64,000 nucleotides of DNA from Pseudarthrobacter sp. SSS035 (GTDB lineage Bacteria; Actinomycetota; Actinomycetes; Actinomycetales; Micrococcaceae), in contig NZ_CP096882.1 in assembly GCF_023273875.1 (NCBI RefSeq), forward strand, positions 4,960,001 through 5,024,000. Reading direction: 5' to 3'. A program made the position numbers and the translations under genes. This document shows, piece by piece, positions 33,090 to 41,455 of the stretch. The number at the start of each line of letters is the position of its first letter. The first letter of the stretch is position 1. Under the pieces are notes generated by a model, which saw nothing but the letters and a program-made list of their open reading frames with translations, was not told the DNA's origin and searched no databases.

Positions 33090-34160
33090 TCAGCCGCCTA
33101 TCGCACTCATAGAGCGGTCTGACTGGACGAAGTCAACGCCGCCGAGCCCGGTGTGGTCCATACCGTGTGCCTTCGGCTTGAGCCACATCGCCTCTGACCA
33201 GCGCTGGGCGATGTCCGTGTCTGTGGCTCCCGTGCGGAACAAACCCAGAAGGTCGGTTTCCTCACGCGAGAACAGGCAGCTCATGATCTTGCCCTCTGCG
33301 GTGACCCGAGTGCGTTTGCAATCGGAGCAAAACGGTTCGGTAACTGAGGCGATTATCCCCACGGTGCCCAGTACGACATCGGGGGCGTCCTGGGCACGAA
33401 CCTGCCAGCGCTCGGCAGGGGCGCCGTCGCGTTGCCTCGGGTCCGGCGTGAGCACGAAGGATTCCTCCAGAAGGACCCGGATTTCGGCTGCCGTAATCAT
33501 GTTCTCCCGGGTCCAGCCATGGTCCGCATCCAGCGGCATCTGCTCGATGAATCGCAATTCGAAGCCACTGGCCACGGCCCAGGAGAGCAGGTGCACAGCC
33601 TCATGGTCGTTGATGCCTCGCATCAGCACTGCATTGACCTTCACCAAGCCGATTTGCACCCTGGCGGCCTCCGTGACGCCGGCCAGCACCTGATCCAAGA
33701 AGGGGCGGCGGGTCAGTGCCCTGAAGGTTTCAGCGTGCAGCGAATCCAATGAGACGTTGATCCGGCTGAGGCCAGCATCCTTAAGCGCCCGAGCCTTCTT
33801 CGCCAGACCGATCCCGTTGGTCGTCATGGAGATCGGCAGCTCAGGGTGATTGTGCCGCAACCGGACAAGGATCTCGACCAGGTCCCGCCGCACAAGGGGC
33901 TCACCCCCGGTAAGCCGCAACTCGCGAATGCCCAGAAAGTGCACACCGATGCCCACCAGACGCACGATCTCATCGGCCGTCATGATCTGGTTCTTACTCA
34001 GCCATGCCAGGCCCTCCTCCGGCATGCAGTAGGTGCAGCGCAGATTGCACTTGTCCGTGAGGGACAGTCGCATATCAGTCGCTCGCCGGCCGTACCGGTC
34101 CGCGAGACCTCCTGCCGGGGACTGGGAGCCAGCAGGCAGCGGACGCATTGAAACACTCAT
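33090..34160 (-). CDS. moaA: GTP 3',8-cyclase MoaA
   Basis: This 356-residue radical SAM enzyme starts molybdenum cofactor synthesis by rearranging GTP. The SAM cluster motif is CNLRCTYCMPEEG. LRLTGGEPLVRRDL follows, and the second cluster lies in EPFCSDCKRTRVTAEGKI with its third cysteine in MSCLFS. The protein ends in IGG, the conserved C-terminal GG that inserts into the active site. The start at 34160 lies about 40 bases from the palindrome GGTCCGAATCAGACC. moaD follows directly, forming a moaA-moaD unit. Together with moaC and moaE this gives a complete set up to molybdopterin. Confidence 0.95.
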   Translation of the reverse strand: MSVSMRPLPAGSQSPAGGLADRYGRRATDMRLSLTDKCNLRCTYCMPEEGLAWLSKNQIMTADEIVRLVGIGVHFLGIRELRLTGGEPLVRRDLVEILVRLRHNHPELPISMTTNGIGLAKKARALKDAGLSRINVSLDSLHAETFRALTRRPFLDQVLAGVTEAARVQIGLVKVNAVLMRGINDHEAVHLLSWAVASGFELRFIEQMPLDADHGWTRENMITAAEIRVLLEESFVLTPDPRQRDGAPAERWQVRAQDAPDVVLGTVGIIASVTEPFCSDCKRTRVTAEGKIMSCLFSREETDLLGLFRTGATDTDIAQRWSEAMWLKPKAHGMDHTGLGGVDFVQSDRSMSAIGG

Positions 34161-34202
34161 GTCCTGAGGTTACGCCCCCCTTCTCAACCATCCTTTGCAT
34201 AT

Positions 34203-34217
34203 GGTCCGAATCAGACC
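34203..34217. promoter_or_regulatory. Candidate operator in front of moaA
   Basis: GGTCCGAATCAGACC is an imperfect palindrome, with one mismatched pair around a central A. It lies 43 bases upstream of the moaA start and 230 bases upstream of moaE on the other strand. The core CCGAATCAGAC also occurs at 8269-8279 and, inverted, at 41045-41055. Confidence 0.45.
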
Positions 34218-34448
34218 TATATTACTTATTAAGTCCTTTAGGTATCTTGCACCAGCCCGGCAGAATTTGAACATCGAATCGGAACAGATGAGGGAAAGTC
34301 CCCGTGTCATGGCCAGCAATTGCTGTTGTACTCAACGAGGACGACCGCGAGGACTAGGCCACCTTGAGCAGCAACCTCTCCCAAGTCCACAGGTGGTTGC
34401 CGTTAGTTGTTCCAATTTTTTACAGCCAGCTGGAAGGGGTAAACGAAC

Positions 34449-34922
34449 ATGGCAGGCGACGAAGCGAAGAGTCCCCGGATCAGCAAAGTGGTTACCGCCG
34501 TGGTCAGCAACACCGCTATCAGCCTGGACACGGCCCTCGCCGCGGTGGCAGCGGAGGAGTGCGGCGCCGTCGTGAGCTTCAGTGGCGTGGTCCGCAACCA
34601 CGACGGCCGCCGCGGCGTGCTCCGTTTGAACTACAGCGCACACCCGAGCGCGAATCGTGTGATCGAGGATATTGCTGCCGAGGTCGCTGGAAAGTACGAC
34701 GATGTCAGGCTCTGGGCCGCTCACCGTGTAGGCGAGCTGAAGGTCGGGGACGCGGCACTTGTCGCAGCGGTGTCCGCGGCCCACCGCGGCGACGCCTTCG
34801 ATGCCTGCCGGGATCTCGTGGAAGGTGTGAAATTCCGGCTGCCGATTTGGAAAGAGCAGTTCTTTGAGGACGGAGACGTGGAATGGGTTGGCATCGGAGT
34901 TAACGGACAGGCTGATAGATGA
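34449..34922 (+). CDS. moaE: Molybdopterin synthase catalytic subunit MoaE
   Basis: This 157-residue protein converts cyclic pyranopterin monophosphate to molybdopterin with MoaD as sulfur donor. The family motifs GAVVSFSGVVRNHDGRRGVL, LNYSAHPSANRVIEDIA, AAHRVGELKVGDAALV and LPIWKEQFFEDGDVEWVG are intact. It is divergent from moaA, with about 290 bases between them that presumably hold both promoters. A damaged paralogue is at 16820-17340. Confidence 0.94.
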   Translation: MAGDEAKSPRISKVVTAVVSNTAISLDTALAAVAAEECGAVVSFSGVVRNHDGRRGVLRLNYSAHPSANRVIEDIAAEVAGKYDDVRLWAAHRVGELKVGDAALVAAVSAAHRGDAFDACRDLVEGVKFRLPIWKEQFFEDGDVEWVGIGVNGQADR

Positions 34923-35104
34923 ACTGCCGTCTGGCGCCTCCTTGCTTGGTAGGCGTCACACGGTTCAAAGCGGCGGGACGCCGTGGCCGAAAGCCTCGCA
35001 TTCCGCGGATGGTCCCGCGGCGGGTCTCTGCCCGGCTTATAGCCAGAGGGATGCGCTAGCGTCTTTGGCACCCCGGATCAGTCCGCCGCAGCGGCCACGC
35101 TGCT

Positions 35105-35175
35105 CAATGAGGTTCCCGACCGCTGCCACGGGCCTGGTCCCGACAAGCGCCTCAGTCGGTTCCTCGGCCACCGAT
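35105..35175 (+). pseudogene. Possible diverged trace of the MFS gene
   Basis: The frame reads PTAATGLVPTSASVGSSA, which aligns with STAAMGLVPTYAAIGAAA of both MFS copies, and the DNA shows matching blocks such as GGGCCTGGTCCCGAC. The similarity is short and degraded. It may be a fourth footprint of the repeatedly duplicated MFS locus. Confidence 0.4.
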
Positions 35176-35218
35176 CACCCCAGGACCTATCAGGGGGAGT
35201 GATACGGCGGATAGCTAA

Positions 35219-35254
35219 ACGGTATTAGACGTGCAATGGTCCAAGACATACCGT
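35219..35254. promoter_or_regulatory. Inverted repeat upstream of the symporter gene
   Basis: ACGGTAT (35219-35225) and ATACCGT (35248-35254) are perfect inverted arms with centres 29 bases apart, about three helical turns. They lie 48-83 bases upstream of the symporter start. A regulator binding site is possible. Confidence 0.35.
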
Positions 35255-35301
35255 CGTTGTGGCGTGGCTCACGTTATGGGCCCCGGAACTAGGAGACATG
35301 G

Positions 35302-36765
35302 ATGAAATCCGCTTGGTTAGTCATGCTCGTCGTCGTTGCCTATATGGCGGTGCTCGCAGCGATCAGTTACTTCGTCCGCCGCTCTTCCCGGACCTCGGAA
35401 AGCTTCGCCAGCGGCGGCAAGGCATTTCCCGCCGTACTGATAGGCGTCCTCCTTGCCTCGGAATTCATCGGAACCTCCGCCAGCATCGGCACCGCCCAGG
35501 AGGCGTACAAAGTCGGAATCTCCGCGGCATGGAATATAGTCGCCCTGGGCCTCGGGTTCATCCTGTTCTCCTGGCTGCTCGCCAAGCGCTTCAAGACGCT
35601 CGGTGAGATCACGATCTCAGGAGCGCTGGCCCGTACCTACGGTGAACGGGTGCGCACAGCCACCTCAGTGATCATGGTCTGCGCCCTGCTGATCGTAGCG
35701 GTTTCGGTCTATGCAAGCGGCGGTGCCATCCTGGCCAACCTCCTCCAGATCGACAAATCGCTGGCGATCGTCCTGGTCGGGGTCCTGGCCACGCTCTACG
35801 TCAGCATCGGCGGGATGCGGTCGGTCGTCTACACTAACGTGGTCCACACGATCGTGAAGCTCGGAAGCGTCGTCCTCCTCGCGGTAATCGGCATGTCGCG
35901 CGTAGGTGGCATCAGCGGACTCAGGGCCAAACTTCCGGAAAATATGTTTTCGATCGACGGAGTCGGTTGGCCCCAAATCTTCGCATGGCTCATTGCAGGG
36001 ATCGGAGCGATCTTCGCCACCCAGTACGTCGTCCAGGCCATCACTACCGTCGAGGACCCGAACAAGGCGCGCCGCGCCGCATTTTACTCGTCGCTGGTCC
36101 TTATCCCGTTCGGGCTCCTTGCTGCCGTCGTGGGCATGTGCAGTGCCGTGCTCTATCCGAAGATCAACTCCATCCAAGCCCTGCCGGCCCTCACTGCCGA
36201 TATCGACCCGCTGCTCGCAGGCTTCGTCATTGCGGGTCTGGCAGGGGCGATGTTCGGCACGATCGCGGCATTGACCATCGGCTCATCGACCCTGCTGCTA
36301 AAAGACTTCTACCAACGATTCTTCAACCCGGGACAGGACGCGCGGAAAAACCTCGTGTTCATCCGGATAGCCACCGTCGTCACCGGCGTCATTCCGATCT
36401 CCCTCGCCCTCACCGCATCCAACGTCCTGACCATTACGTTCCTCGCGAAGTCGTTACGCGCATCGCTTGCTGTGCTCGTCGTTCTGATGTTCTTCAAGCC
36501 CGGCTACGGCACACGGGCCGGCGCATTCGCCTCGATAATCGCGTCACTGGTGACCACCATTGGCTGGTTCCTGGCCGGCAACCCCTACGGCATCGACAAT
36601 GCATACGTCGCAGTTGCAACGCCGATAGTGATTATGACAATCTGCCAGCTCTTCAAACCCCGAGGAACCGACGCCCTCGAGCTGTCACCAAAAAATCGGC
36701 AGGACCCGCGCACGAGTGACGACGCCGAGCCGGGCGCTACCTTGCAGACCAACGGACGCACGTAG
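35302..36765 (+). CDS. Sodium:solute symporter (SSS family)
   Basis: This 487-residue membrane protein shows about 13 membrane segments and the SSS family pattern. IGVLLASEFIGTSASIGTAQ lies in the first sodium-site helix, LYVSIGGMRSVVYTNVVHTI forms the conserved signature region, and an unwound helix GLAGAMFGTIAALTIGSSTL follows. It would import an organic acid with sodium across the cytoplasmic membrane. The start at 35302 has AGGAG eight bases upstream. It stands just before ubiD and in the same direction, so the acid decarboxylated by UbiD is a reasonable cargo. Confidence 0.92.
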   Translation: MKSAWLVMLVVVAYMAVLAAISYFVRRSSRTSESFASGGKAFPAVLIGVLLASEFIGTSASIGTAQEAYKVGISAAWNIVALGLGFILFSWLLAKRFKTLGEITISGALARTYGERVRTATSVIMVCALLIVAVSVYASGGAILANLLQIDKSLAIVLVGVLATLYVSIGGMRSVVYTNVVHTIVKLGSVVLLAVIGMSRVGGISGLRAKLPENMFSIDGVGWPQIFAWLIAGIGAIFATQYVVQAITTVEDPNKARRAAFYSSLVLIPFGLLAAVVGMCSAVLYPKINSIQALPALTADIDPLLAGFVIAGLAGAMFGTIAALTIGSSTLLLKDFYQRFFNPGQDARKNLVFIRIATVVTGVIPISLALTASNVLTITFLAKSLRASLAVLVVLMFFKPGYGTRAGAFASIIASLVTTIGWFLAGNPYGIDNAYVAVATPIVIMTICQLFKPRGTDALELSPKNRQDPRTSDDAEPGATLQTNGRT

Positions 36766-36910
36766 CCGCCGGAACCCCCGAGCCATGCCCCGCCAGCTCA
36801 TCCAGTGGCACCGCGAGCATCGTCGTGGAGGACGTGCGCGCATCGAGATCAGTATCAACCGAAAACACACATGGCCTGGAGCGCAACCGGCCAACTGAAG
36901 GAGCAAGAAG

Positions 36911-38359
36911 ATGAGTCCGTCACCAGAGCAGGCTTTGCAGGACGCAGCGAGGAAGCCCATGAGCACCACTGACGTACCCGTCGGCGCAAGCCTGCGCGGC
37001 TGGCTCGACCATCTGCAGGCCTCCGGTCGCCTGTCTCTGACCGAGCCGGGCATTGATCTGCGTTTCGGCGTCGCCGGGGTCGCCAACCGTCTGGACGGTA
37101 CGAGTGCCTCGATCTTCCCCAGACCCAGCGCACATGTCGTGCCCGTTGTCTCCGGGCTGCTGTCCCAGCGGTCTTGGATGGCCGAGGCGGCAGGCGTTGG
37201 ACAGGAAGAGCTGATCTCCAGCTTCGAGAATGCCTGTCTCAGCCCGGTGCCGTGGATCGAAGTGGCGGACGCGCCATGCCAGCAAGTCGTCCACCACGAT
37301 GTCGATCTGGAGAAGCAGCTTCCGATCCCTACCCACAACGAGCACGATCACGGGGCCTACATCACAGCCGGGCTGCTCATCGCGCGACGGCCCGACACTG
37401 GTGTGCAGAACGTTTCAATCCACCGCCTTCAAGTCAGCGGCCCTGACCGGCTGGGTGCCTTGCTCCTGCCACGACACACACTCGCCTTCTTCCACCAGCA
37501 GGAACGAGAGGGCGCGGACCTGGACATCGCCATCGTCGTCGGGGTAGACCCCCTGACCCTTATGGCCTCACAGGCGATTGTGCCGATTGACCACGACGAG
37601 CTCGAGATCTCCGGTGCACTGCGCGGATCTCCCCTCCCGGTGACCAAATGCGTCACCAACGAGGTGCGTGTCCCCGCCGATGCCGAGTTCGTCCTCGAGG
37701 GCCGACTGCTTGCCAATATCCGCGAGCCCGAGGGACCGTTCGGCGAGTTCCCGCAGTACTACGGCGAGCGGGCGGAGCGCCATGTCATCGAGGTGGACGC
37801 GCTTACCCACCGGACGTCACCCATCTACCACACGATCGTCGGAGGAAGCCTCGAGCATCTCCTGCTCGGAGGGATCCCGCGAGAGGCGTCCTTCCTGTCC
37901 CACCTCCGGCGCAGCTTCCCGTGCGTCAAGGACGTCCATCTCTCCCGGGGCGGCACGTGCCGATACCACCTCTCCGTACAGGTCGACCGGCCCAAGGCGG
38001 GCGAGGCGAAGAACGTCATCCTCGGAGCACTCGGAATGCACTATGACATCAAACATGTCACTGTTGTCGACACCGATGTCGACGTTCACAACCCTGCCGA
38101 GGTGGAATGGGCTGTCGCCACAAGGTTCCAGGCCGACCGTGATCTGATCGTCGTCCACGGGGCACAGGGCTCCAAGCTGGACCCTTCAACTGACGACGGG
38201 TTCGGTTCGAAGATGGGCCTTGATGCTACCGCCCCGGTGGACGCACCCCCGATGAAGTTCACGCGCATCCGCGTGCCGGGCCAGGAAGAACTCGATCTCG
38301 ACCAGATAGTGACGTCTGCCCCCGTCGACTGGGAACAACGTGTAGGCAATGTCTCATAG
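36911..38359 (+). CDS. UbiD family prenylated-FMN-dependent decarboxylase
   Basis: This 482-residue UbiD-family enzyme reversibly decarboxylates aromatic or unsaturated acids using prenylated FMN. The family landmarks are HEHDHGAYITAGL-like entry (QLPIPTHNEHDHGAY), VSIHRLQVSGPDRLGALLLP, the catalytic glutamate region EGPFGEFPQYYG and the metal/cofactor part VDTDVDVHNPAEVEWAVATR. The start at 36911 has AAGGAG upstream. It shares an operon with a LysR regulator and UbiX, its cofactor supplier. In furandicarboxylate degradation HmfF is such an enzyme and yields furoate. Hydroxybenzoate-type decarboxylation is the main alternative. Confidence 0.92.
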   Translation: MSPSPEQALQDAARKPMSTTDVPVGASLRGWLDHLQASGRLSLTEPGIDLRFGVAGVANRLDGTSASIFPRPSAHVVPVVSGLLSQRSWMAEAAGVGQEELISSFENACLSPVPWIEVADAPCQQVVHHDVDLEKQLPIPTHNEHDHGAYITAGLLIARRPDTGVQNVSIHRLQVSGPDRLGALLLPRHTLAFFHQQEREGADLDIAIVVGVDPLTLMASQAIVPIDHDELEISGALRGSPLPVTKCVTNEVRVPADAEFVLEGRLLANIREPEGPFGEFPQYYGERAERHVIEVDALTHRTSPIYHTIVGGSLEHLLLGGIPREASFLSHLRRSFPCVKDVHLSRGGTCRYHLSVQVDRPKAGEAKNVILGALGMHYDIKHVTVVDTDVDVHNPAEVEWAVATRFQADRDLIVVHGAQGSKLDPSTDDGFGSKMGLDATAPVDAPPMKFTRIRVPGQEELDLDQIVTSAPVDWEQRVGNVS

Positions 38360-38368
38360 GGGGCGGCG

Positions 38369-39328
38369 GTGGAACTGAGACAGCTCACGTATTTCGCGTG
38401 CCTGTACCGCGAGGGGAGCGTCACCCGTGCCGCACAGCGCCTCAATATTGTCCAGCCGGCGTTGTCCATGCAGATCGCGAAGCTCGAGAGCGAGCTCGGC
38501 CAGACGCTGTTCGAACGGACGCCCAAGGGCATGACGCCCACAGCGGCCGGAGAGCACGCCTTCGAGCTCTTCTCACCGCTGCTGGACCGACTCGTCCGGG
38601 CACGCCAGGAACTTCTGGGAAATCGTCCGGAGATGACGGGCTCGATCCGTGTCGGAGTGATCGCATCGGCGGCCAACGCAGCGTTGTCGGACACGCTGGC
38701 GCACTTCGTGGAACACTATCCGGACGTCCAGATCTACGTGACCACCGGGTTCAGTAGTGAGCTGGTCGAGAAGCTCCGCACGGGTGAGCTCGACTGTGTG
38801 GTCATCAACCAGACCTTCGGTCAGGTTGACTTCGCCGCCCGCGAAATCCTGGACGAGGAGTTGGTGGTCACCACCGGAGCAAGAACGGCAATGTTGGTCC
38901 CGATCCCCGTGCCGCTCCACGCCCTGGCTTCGCTCAACCTCGTTCTGCCCTCACGACGCCACGGCCTGCGGAAGGCCATCGAAGATGTACTTCGCGCTCA
39001 CTCAATCGAAGTGCGCCCGCAGCTCGAGATCGATGACACCAGCGTCATCGAGGAACTCATTCAACGGACCAACTGGGTCTCAATCCTTCCCGCCGGCATG
39101 GTCAACCGCGGCCTCGTGCAGGGGTCCCTCCGCGTGTACGGACTGGCGGCGCCGGGGGTCTCCAGACGCATGTTGCGTCTGAGCGACCCCAGACGTCCCA
39201 GCACCCTAGCCGAAACGACATTTATAGACGTGTTCACCGGGAAGCTTCGTGCGCTGCAGTTGTCCACTACCGGCTTCACCACCGTCCCCATGCAAATACC
39301 ACTGGAGGATCAAAATGAAGATGCCTGA
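38369..39328 (+). CDS. LysR family transcriptional regulator
   Basis: This 319-residue regulator has the LysR N-terminal helix-turn-helix (LTYFACLYREGSVTRAAQRL, NIVQPALSMQIAKLESELGQ, TLFERTPKGMTPT) and the periplasmic-binding-protein-like effector domain from about residue 92 (GSIRVGVIASAANAAL). It starts with GTG at 38369, behind GGGGGCG and nine bases after ubiD. Its last 14 bases overlap the ubiX gene. Placement between ubiD and ubiX in one transcript is unusual, since LysR genes are commonly divergent from their targets. It probably regulates this same operon. Confidence 0.93.
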   Translation: MELRQLTYFACLYREGSVTRAAQRLNIVQPALSMQIAKLESELGQTLFERTPKGMTPTAAGEHAFELFSPLLDRLVRARQELLGNRPEMTGSIRVGVIASAANAALSDTLAHFVEHYPDVQIYVTTGFSSELVEKLRTGELDCVVINQTFGQVDFAAREILDEELVVTTGARTAMLVPIPVPLHALASLNLVLPSRRHGLRKAIEDVLRAHSIEVRPQLEIDDTSVIEELIQRTNWVSILPAGMVNRGLVQGSLRVYGLAAPGVSRRMLRLSDPRRPSTLAETTFIDVFTGKLRALQLSTTGFTTVPMQIPLEDQNEDA

Positions 39329-39920
39329 CCTGACCCCACGCCTGATAGTTGGGATGTCCGGAGCCTCGGGCGCCGCATACGGCGTCCGGCTCCTCGAGTT
39401 GCTCCGTGATACCCCAATCGAAACGCATCTCATCGTCAGCAAGGCCGGACGCCTAACGCTCGCCCAGGAGACCGACCTCCGCATGACTGACCTGGAGGCG
39501 CTTGCCGACGTCGTCCACCCAAACCAGGACATCGGGGCGACCATCGCAAGCGGATCGTTCCGCACGATGGGCATGATAGTCGCCCCGTGCTCGATCAAGA
39601 CAATGTCCGAGATCGCCTCGGGAATGACCTCATCACTACTGGCGCGTTCAGCTGACGTCGTGCTGAAGGAACGCCGAAGGCTGGTCCTGATGGTGCGGGA
39701 GACCCCGCTACACCGCAACCACCTGAGGACGATGGCCGATCTGAGCGAGCTGGGAGCGGTCATCGCTCCGCCCGTGCCTGCGCTCTACACACGGCCGCAG
39801 TCGATCGACGACATAATCAACCACACAGTTGGCCGCGTCCTAGACCTCTTCGAAATTGAGTCCGGTCTGGTGAAGCGGTGGGATGGAGTCACGAACGAGC
39901 GCACCAGACAACAACAGTGA
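39315..39920 (+). CDS. ubiX: UbiX family flavin prenyltransferase
   Basis: This 201-residue flavoprotein makes prenylated FMN from FMN and dimethylallyl phosphate, the cofactor of UbiD enzymes. Visible motifs are RLIVGMSGASGAAYGVRLLE, the IASGSFRTMGMIVAPCSIKT stretch with the active-site region, and RRLVLMVRETPLH. The ATG at 39315 has a GGAGG six bases upstream, inside the lysR gene. It is typical of the catabolic UbiX/HmfG/Pad1 type, being coupled to a dedicated UbiD. Confidence 0.95.
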   Translation: MKMPDLTPRLIVGMSGASGAAYGVRLLELLRDTPIETHLIVSKAGRLTLAQETDLRMTDLEALADVVHPNQDIGATIASGSFRTMGMIVAPCSIKTMSEIASGMTSSLLARSADVVLKERRRLVLMVRETPLHRNHLRTMADLSELGAVIAPPVPALYTRPQSIDDIINHTVGRVLDLFEIESGLVKRWDGVTNERTRQQQ

Positions 39921-40369
39921 CACCCCGTGGGACCTGGGCTGGCGTAATCTTCCCTATCGGAGTTCCCGCCCGGCATATCACTGCGGGGGAGAGGCCGCCT
40001 GTCTGGATTGGTTGGTCGGTTGAGGGAGTCTGACGAGCTGTCGCGAGCTCCGTGTGAGTCAGTCACTCTTTCCCATTCGGCTCAGATCCACAAGACATGA
40101 CCTAGGACAGCAAGCAGGCCGAGGGCAAAACAGGCAATGAGTGCCGTTAGGCCGTGTTTCCCGACTCTTGAGCTCCAGGGCCATAACGATCGCCGGTACT
40201 AGGATCCCCAGAAGGGACAGAATACCGAGAACGTTTATCGCTGAAACCACCCCACGGGATTGCCCACTGAAGCAATTCCTCCGTCAACCGACCGCGTTCA
40301 GCAGAGGACACTCCCTGATCGGGTAGTCCCGAGCGCCGACCAAAAACAGAATCAACGACAGGACAATTC
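39921..40369 (-). pseudogene. Small two-helix membrane protein, frameshifted (40082-40250)
   Basis: On the minus strand a GTG at 40250 opens INVLGILSLLGILVPAIVMA, one membrane helix. After a frame change near 40165 a second helix reads LTALIACFALGLLAVLGHVL and ends at a TGA at 40082. Together they would form a protein of about 55 residues with two membrane segments. The function is unknown. The remaining bases of this 450-base gap show only the adk ribosome site. Confidence 0.45.
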
Positions 40370-40957
40370 ATGACAAGAATGCTAATTATCGGACCTCCGG
40401 GTTCCGGCAAGGGTACGCAAGCGGAACGCATCTCGGAGCGCCTGGACGTCGTTGCGATCTCCACCGGCGACATCTTCCGCGCGAACGTCAAGGGTGAAAC
40501 GCCGCTGGGCGTCGAAGCGAAGAAGTACATGGACGCGGGAGACTTTGTTCCGGACAGCGTGACCAACAAGATGGTCCGCGACCGGCTCAGTGAGAGCGAC
40601 GTCGAAGGCGGCTTCCTGCTGGACGGCTACCCGCGCACCACGGCGCAGGTTGACTACCTGGACGAGATCCTGGCCCATGGTGACCAGAGCCTCGACGTCG
40701 TCCTGCAGCTGACCGCGTACGATGAGGAGCTTGTTGCGCGCCTGCTGGGCCGCGCCAAGGAAACCGGCCGCAGCGACGACAACGAGGCCGTCATCCGCCA
40801 CCGACTCGATCTTTACCACGAGCAGACCGAGGCCGTTGTGGCCAAGTACGCCGAACGCGGCATCCTCACCAAGGTGGACGGCAACGGCGGCATTGACGAA
40901 GTCACCGACCGGGCCATGGATGCCATTGGCGCGCGCGACCTGTTTGGCGCGACCTAA
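40370..40957 (+). CDS. adk: Adenylate kinase
   Basis: This 195-residue enzyme converts AMP and ATP to two ADP. The P-loop IIGPPGSGKGTQAE, the AMP-binding STGDIFRANVKGETP, LLDGYPRTTAQ and the lid arginines in RSDDNEAVIRHRLDLYHEQT are all there. The short lid without zinc cysteines is typical of actinobacteria. An adk normally sits between secY and map in a ribosomal-protein operon. Here it stands alone between a catabolic operon and IS debris, so it is likely an additional copy carried by the mobile DNA. AGGAC precedes the ATG. Confidence 0.95.
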   Translation: MTRMLIIGPPGSGKGTQAERISERLDVVAISTGDIFRANVKGETPLGVEAKKYMDAGDFVPDSVTNKMVRDRLSESDVEGGFLLDGYPRTTAQVDYLDEILAHGDQSLDVVLQLTAYDEELVARLLGRAKETGRSDDNEAVIRHRLDLYHEQTEAVVAKYAERGILTKVDGNGGIDEVTDRAMDAIGARDLFGAT

Positions 40958-41044
40958 TTTGATGGATGCTGCCGATCGCGCGCGCTCAAGGGCAGTACCT
41001 GCGCAGGTTCAGGGCGGCTCGGGAGACTAAACCTGAATCCACCA

Positions 41045-41055
41045 GTCTGATTCGG
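41045..41055 (-). promoter_or_regulatory. Third occurrence of the CCGAATCAGAC motif
   Basis: The reverse complement of the 11-base core found at 8269 and 34206 lies here, between adk and the truncated transposase. The palindromic extension is weaker than at 34203. It may be chance, but three copies of 11 bases in 64 kb are noteworthy. Confidence 0.3.
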
Positions 41056-41150
41056 CTGCGGTCGGCGATTTAAAGCGAGAATGCCCGTCTTTCAAGGAAA
41101 ATAGGACTTGCTTAGAGCTCATATTGACCGAAAAGAGAGGCATCTCGTAG

Positions 41151-41371
41151 ATGCAACTTTCTCACAAGCCCGCGGCGGTTTCCAGCGCTTTTGATGATCC
41201 GAATCTCGTGTCGGCAGCCGGGCTGCTGCCGGCCATGGGCCTGGCCTGGTCTACGGGTCTCGGGGCGCTGGTTGATGAGCACCTTCACCTGCCGGACTAT
41301 TTCGGGGCCAATGCCGGGCTGAAAGTTTCTGCCTTGGTCGCCGGAATGCTGGCCGGTGTCGGCTGCATCGA
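41151..41371 (+). pseudogene. IS1380-like transposase, N-terminal fragment
   Basis: The frame starts with MQLSHKPAAVSSAFDDPNLV followed by SAAGLLPAMGLA, the typical beginning of IS1380-family transposases. It continues to LVAGMLAGVGCID, where the RIT element is inserted. After that point the frame encodes only element-end sequence. The remaining three quarters of the transposase are not found on the other side of the element. Confidence 0.8.
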
Positions 41372-41400
41372 CCTATGCCGAGCCCGCGACTATGCCGAGG
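41366..41400. repeat. Terminal inverted repeat of the RIT element, left
   Basis: These 35 bases are the exact reverse complement of 44497-44531. They contain two direct copies of CTATGCCGAG (41373-41382 and 41390-41399). A third, inverted copy is at 41446-41455. The first few bases may be target DNA shared by both flanks. Confidence 0.85.
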
Positions 41401-41455
41401 CTGCTGCCAGGCCGGTCTTGTGTGCAGGGGTCCGGCGGACGGCGGCTCGGCATAG

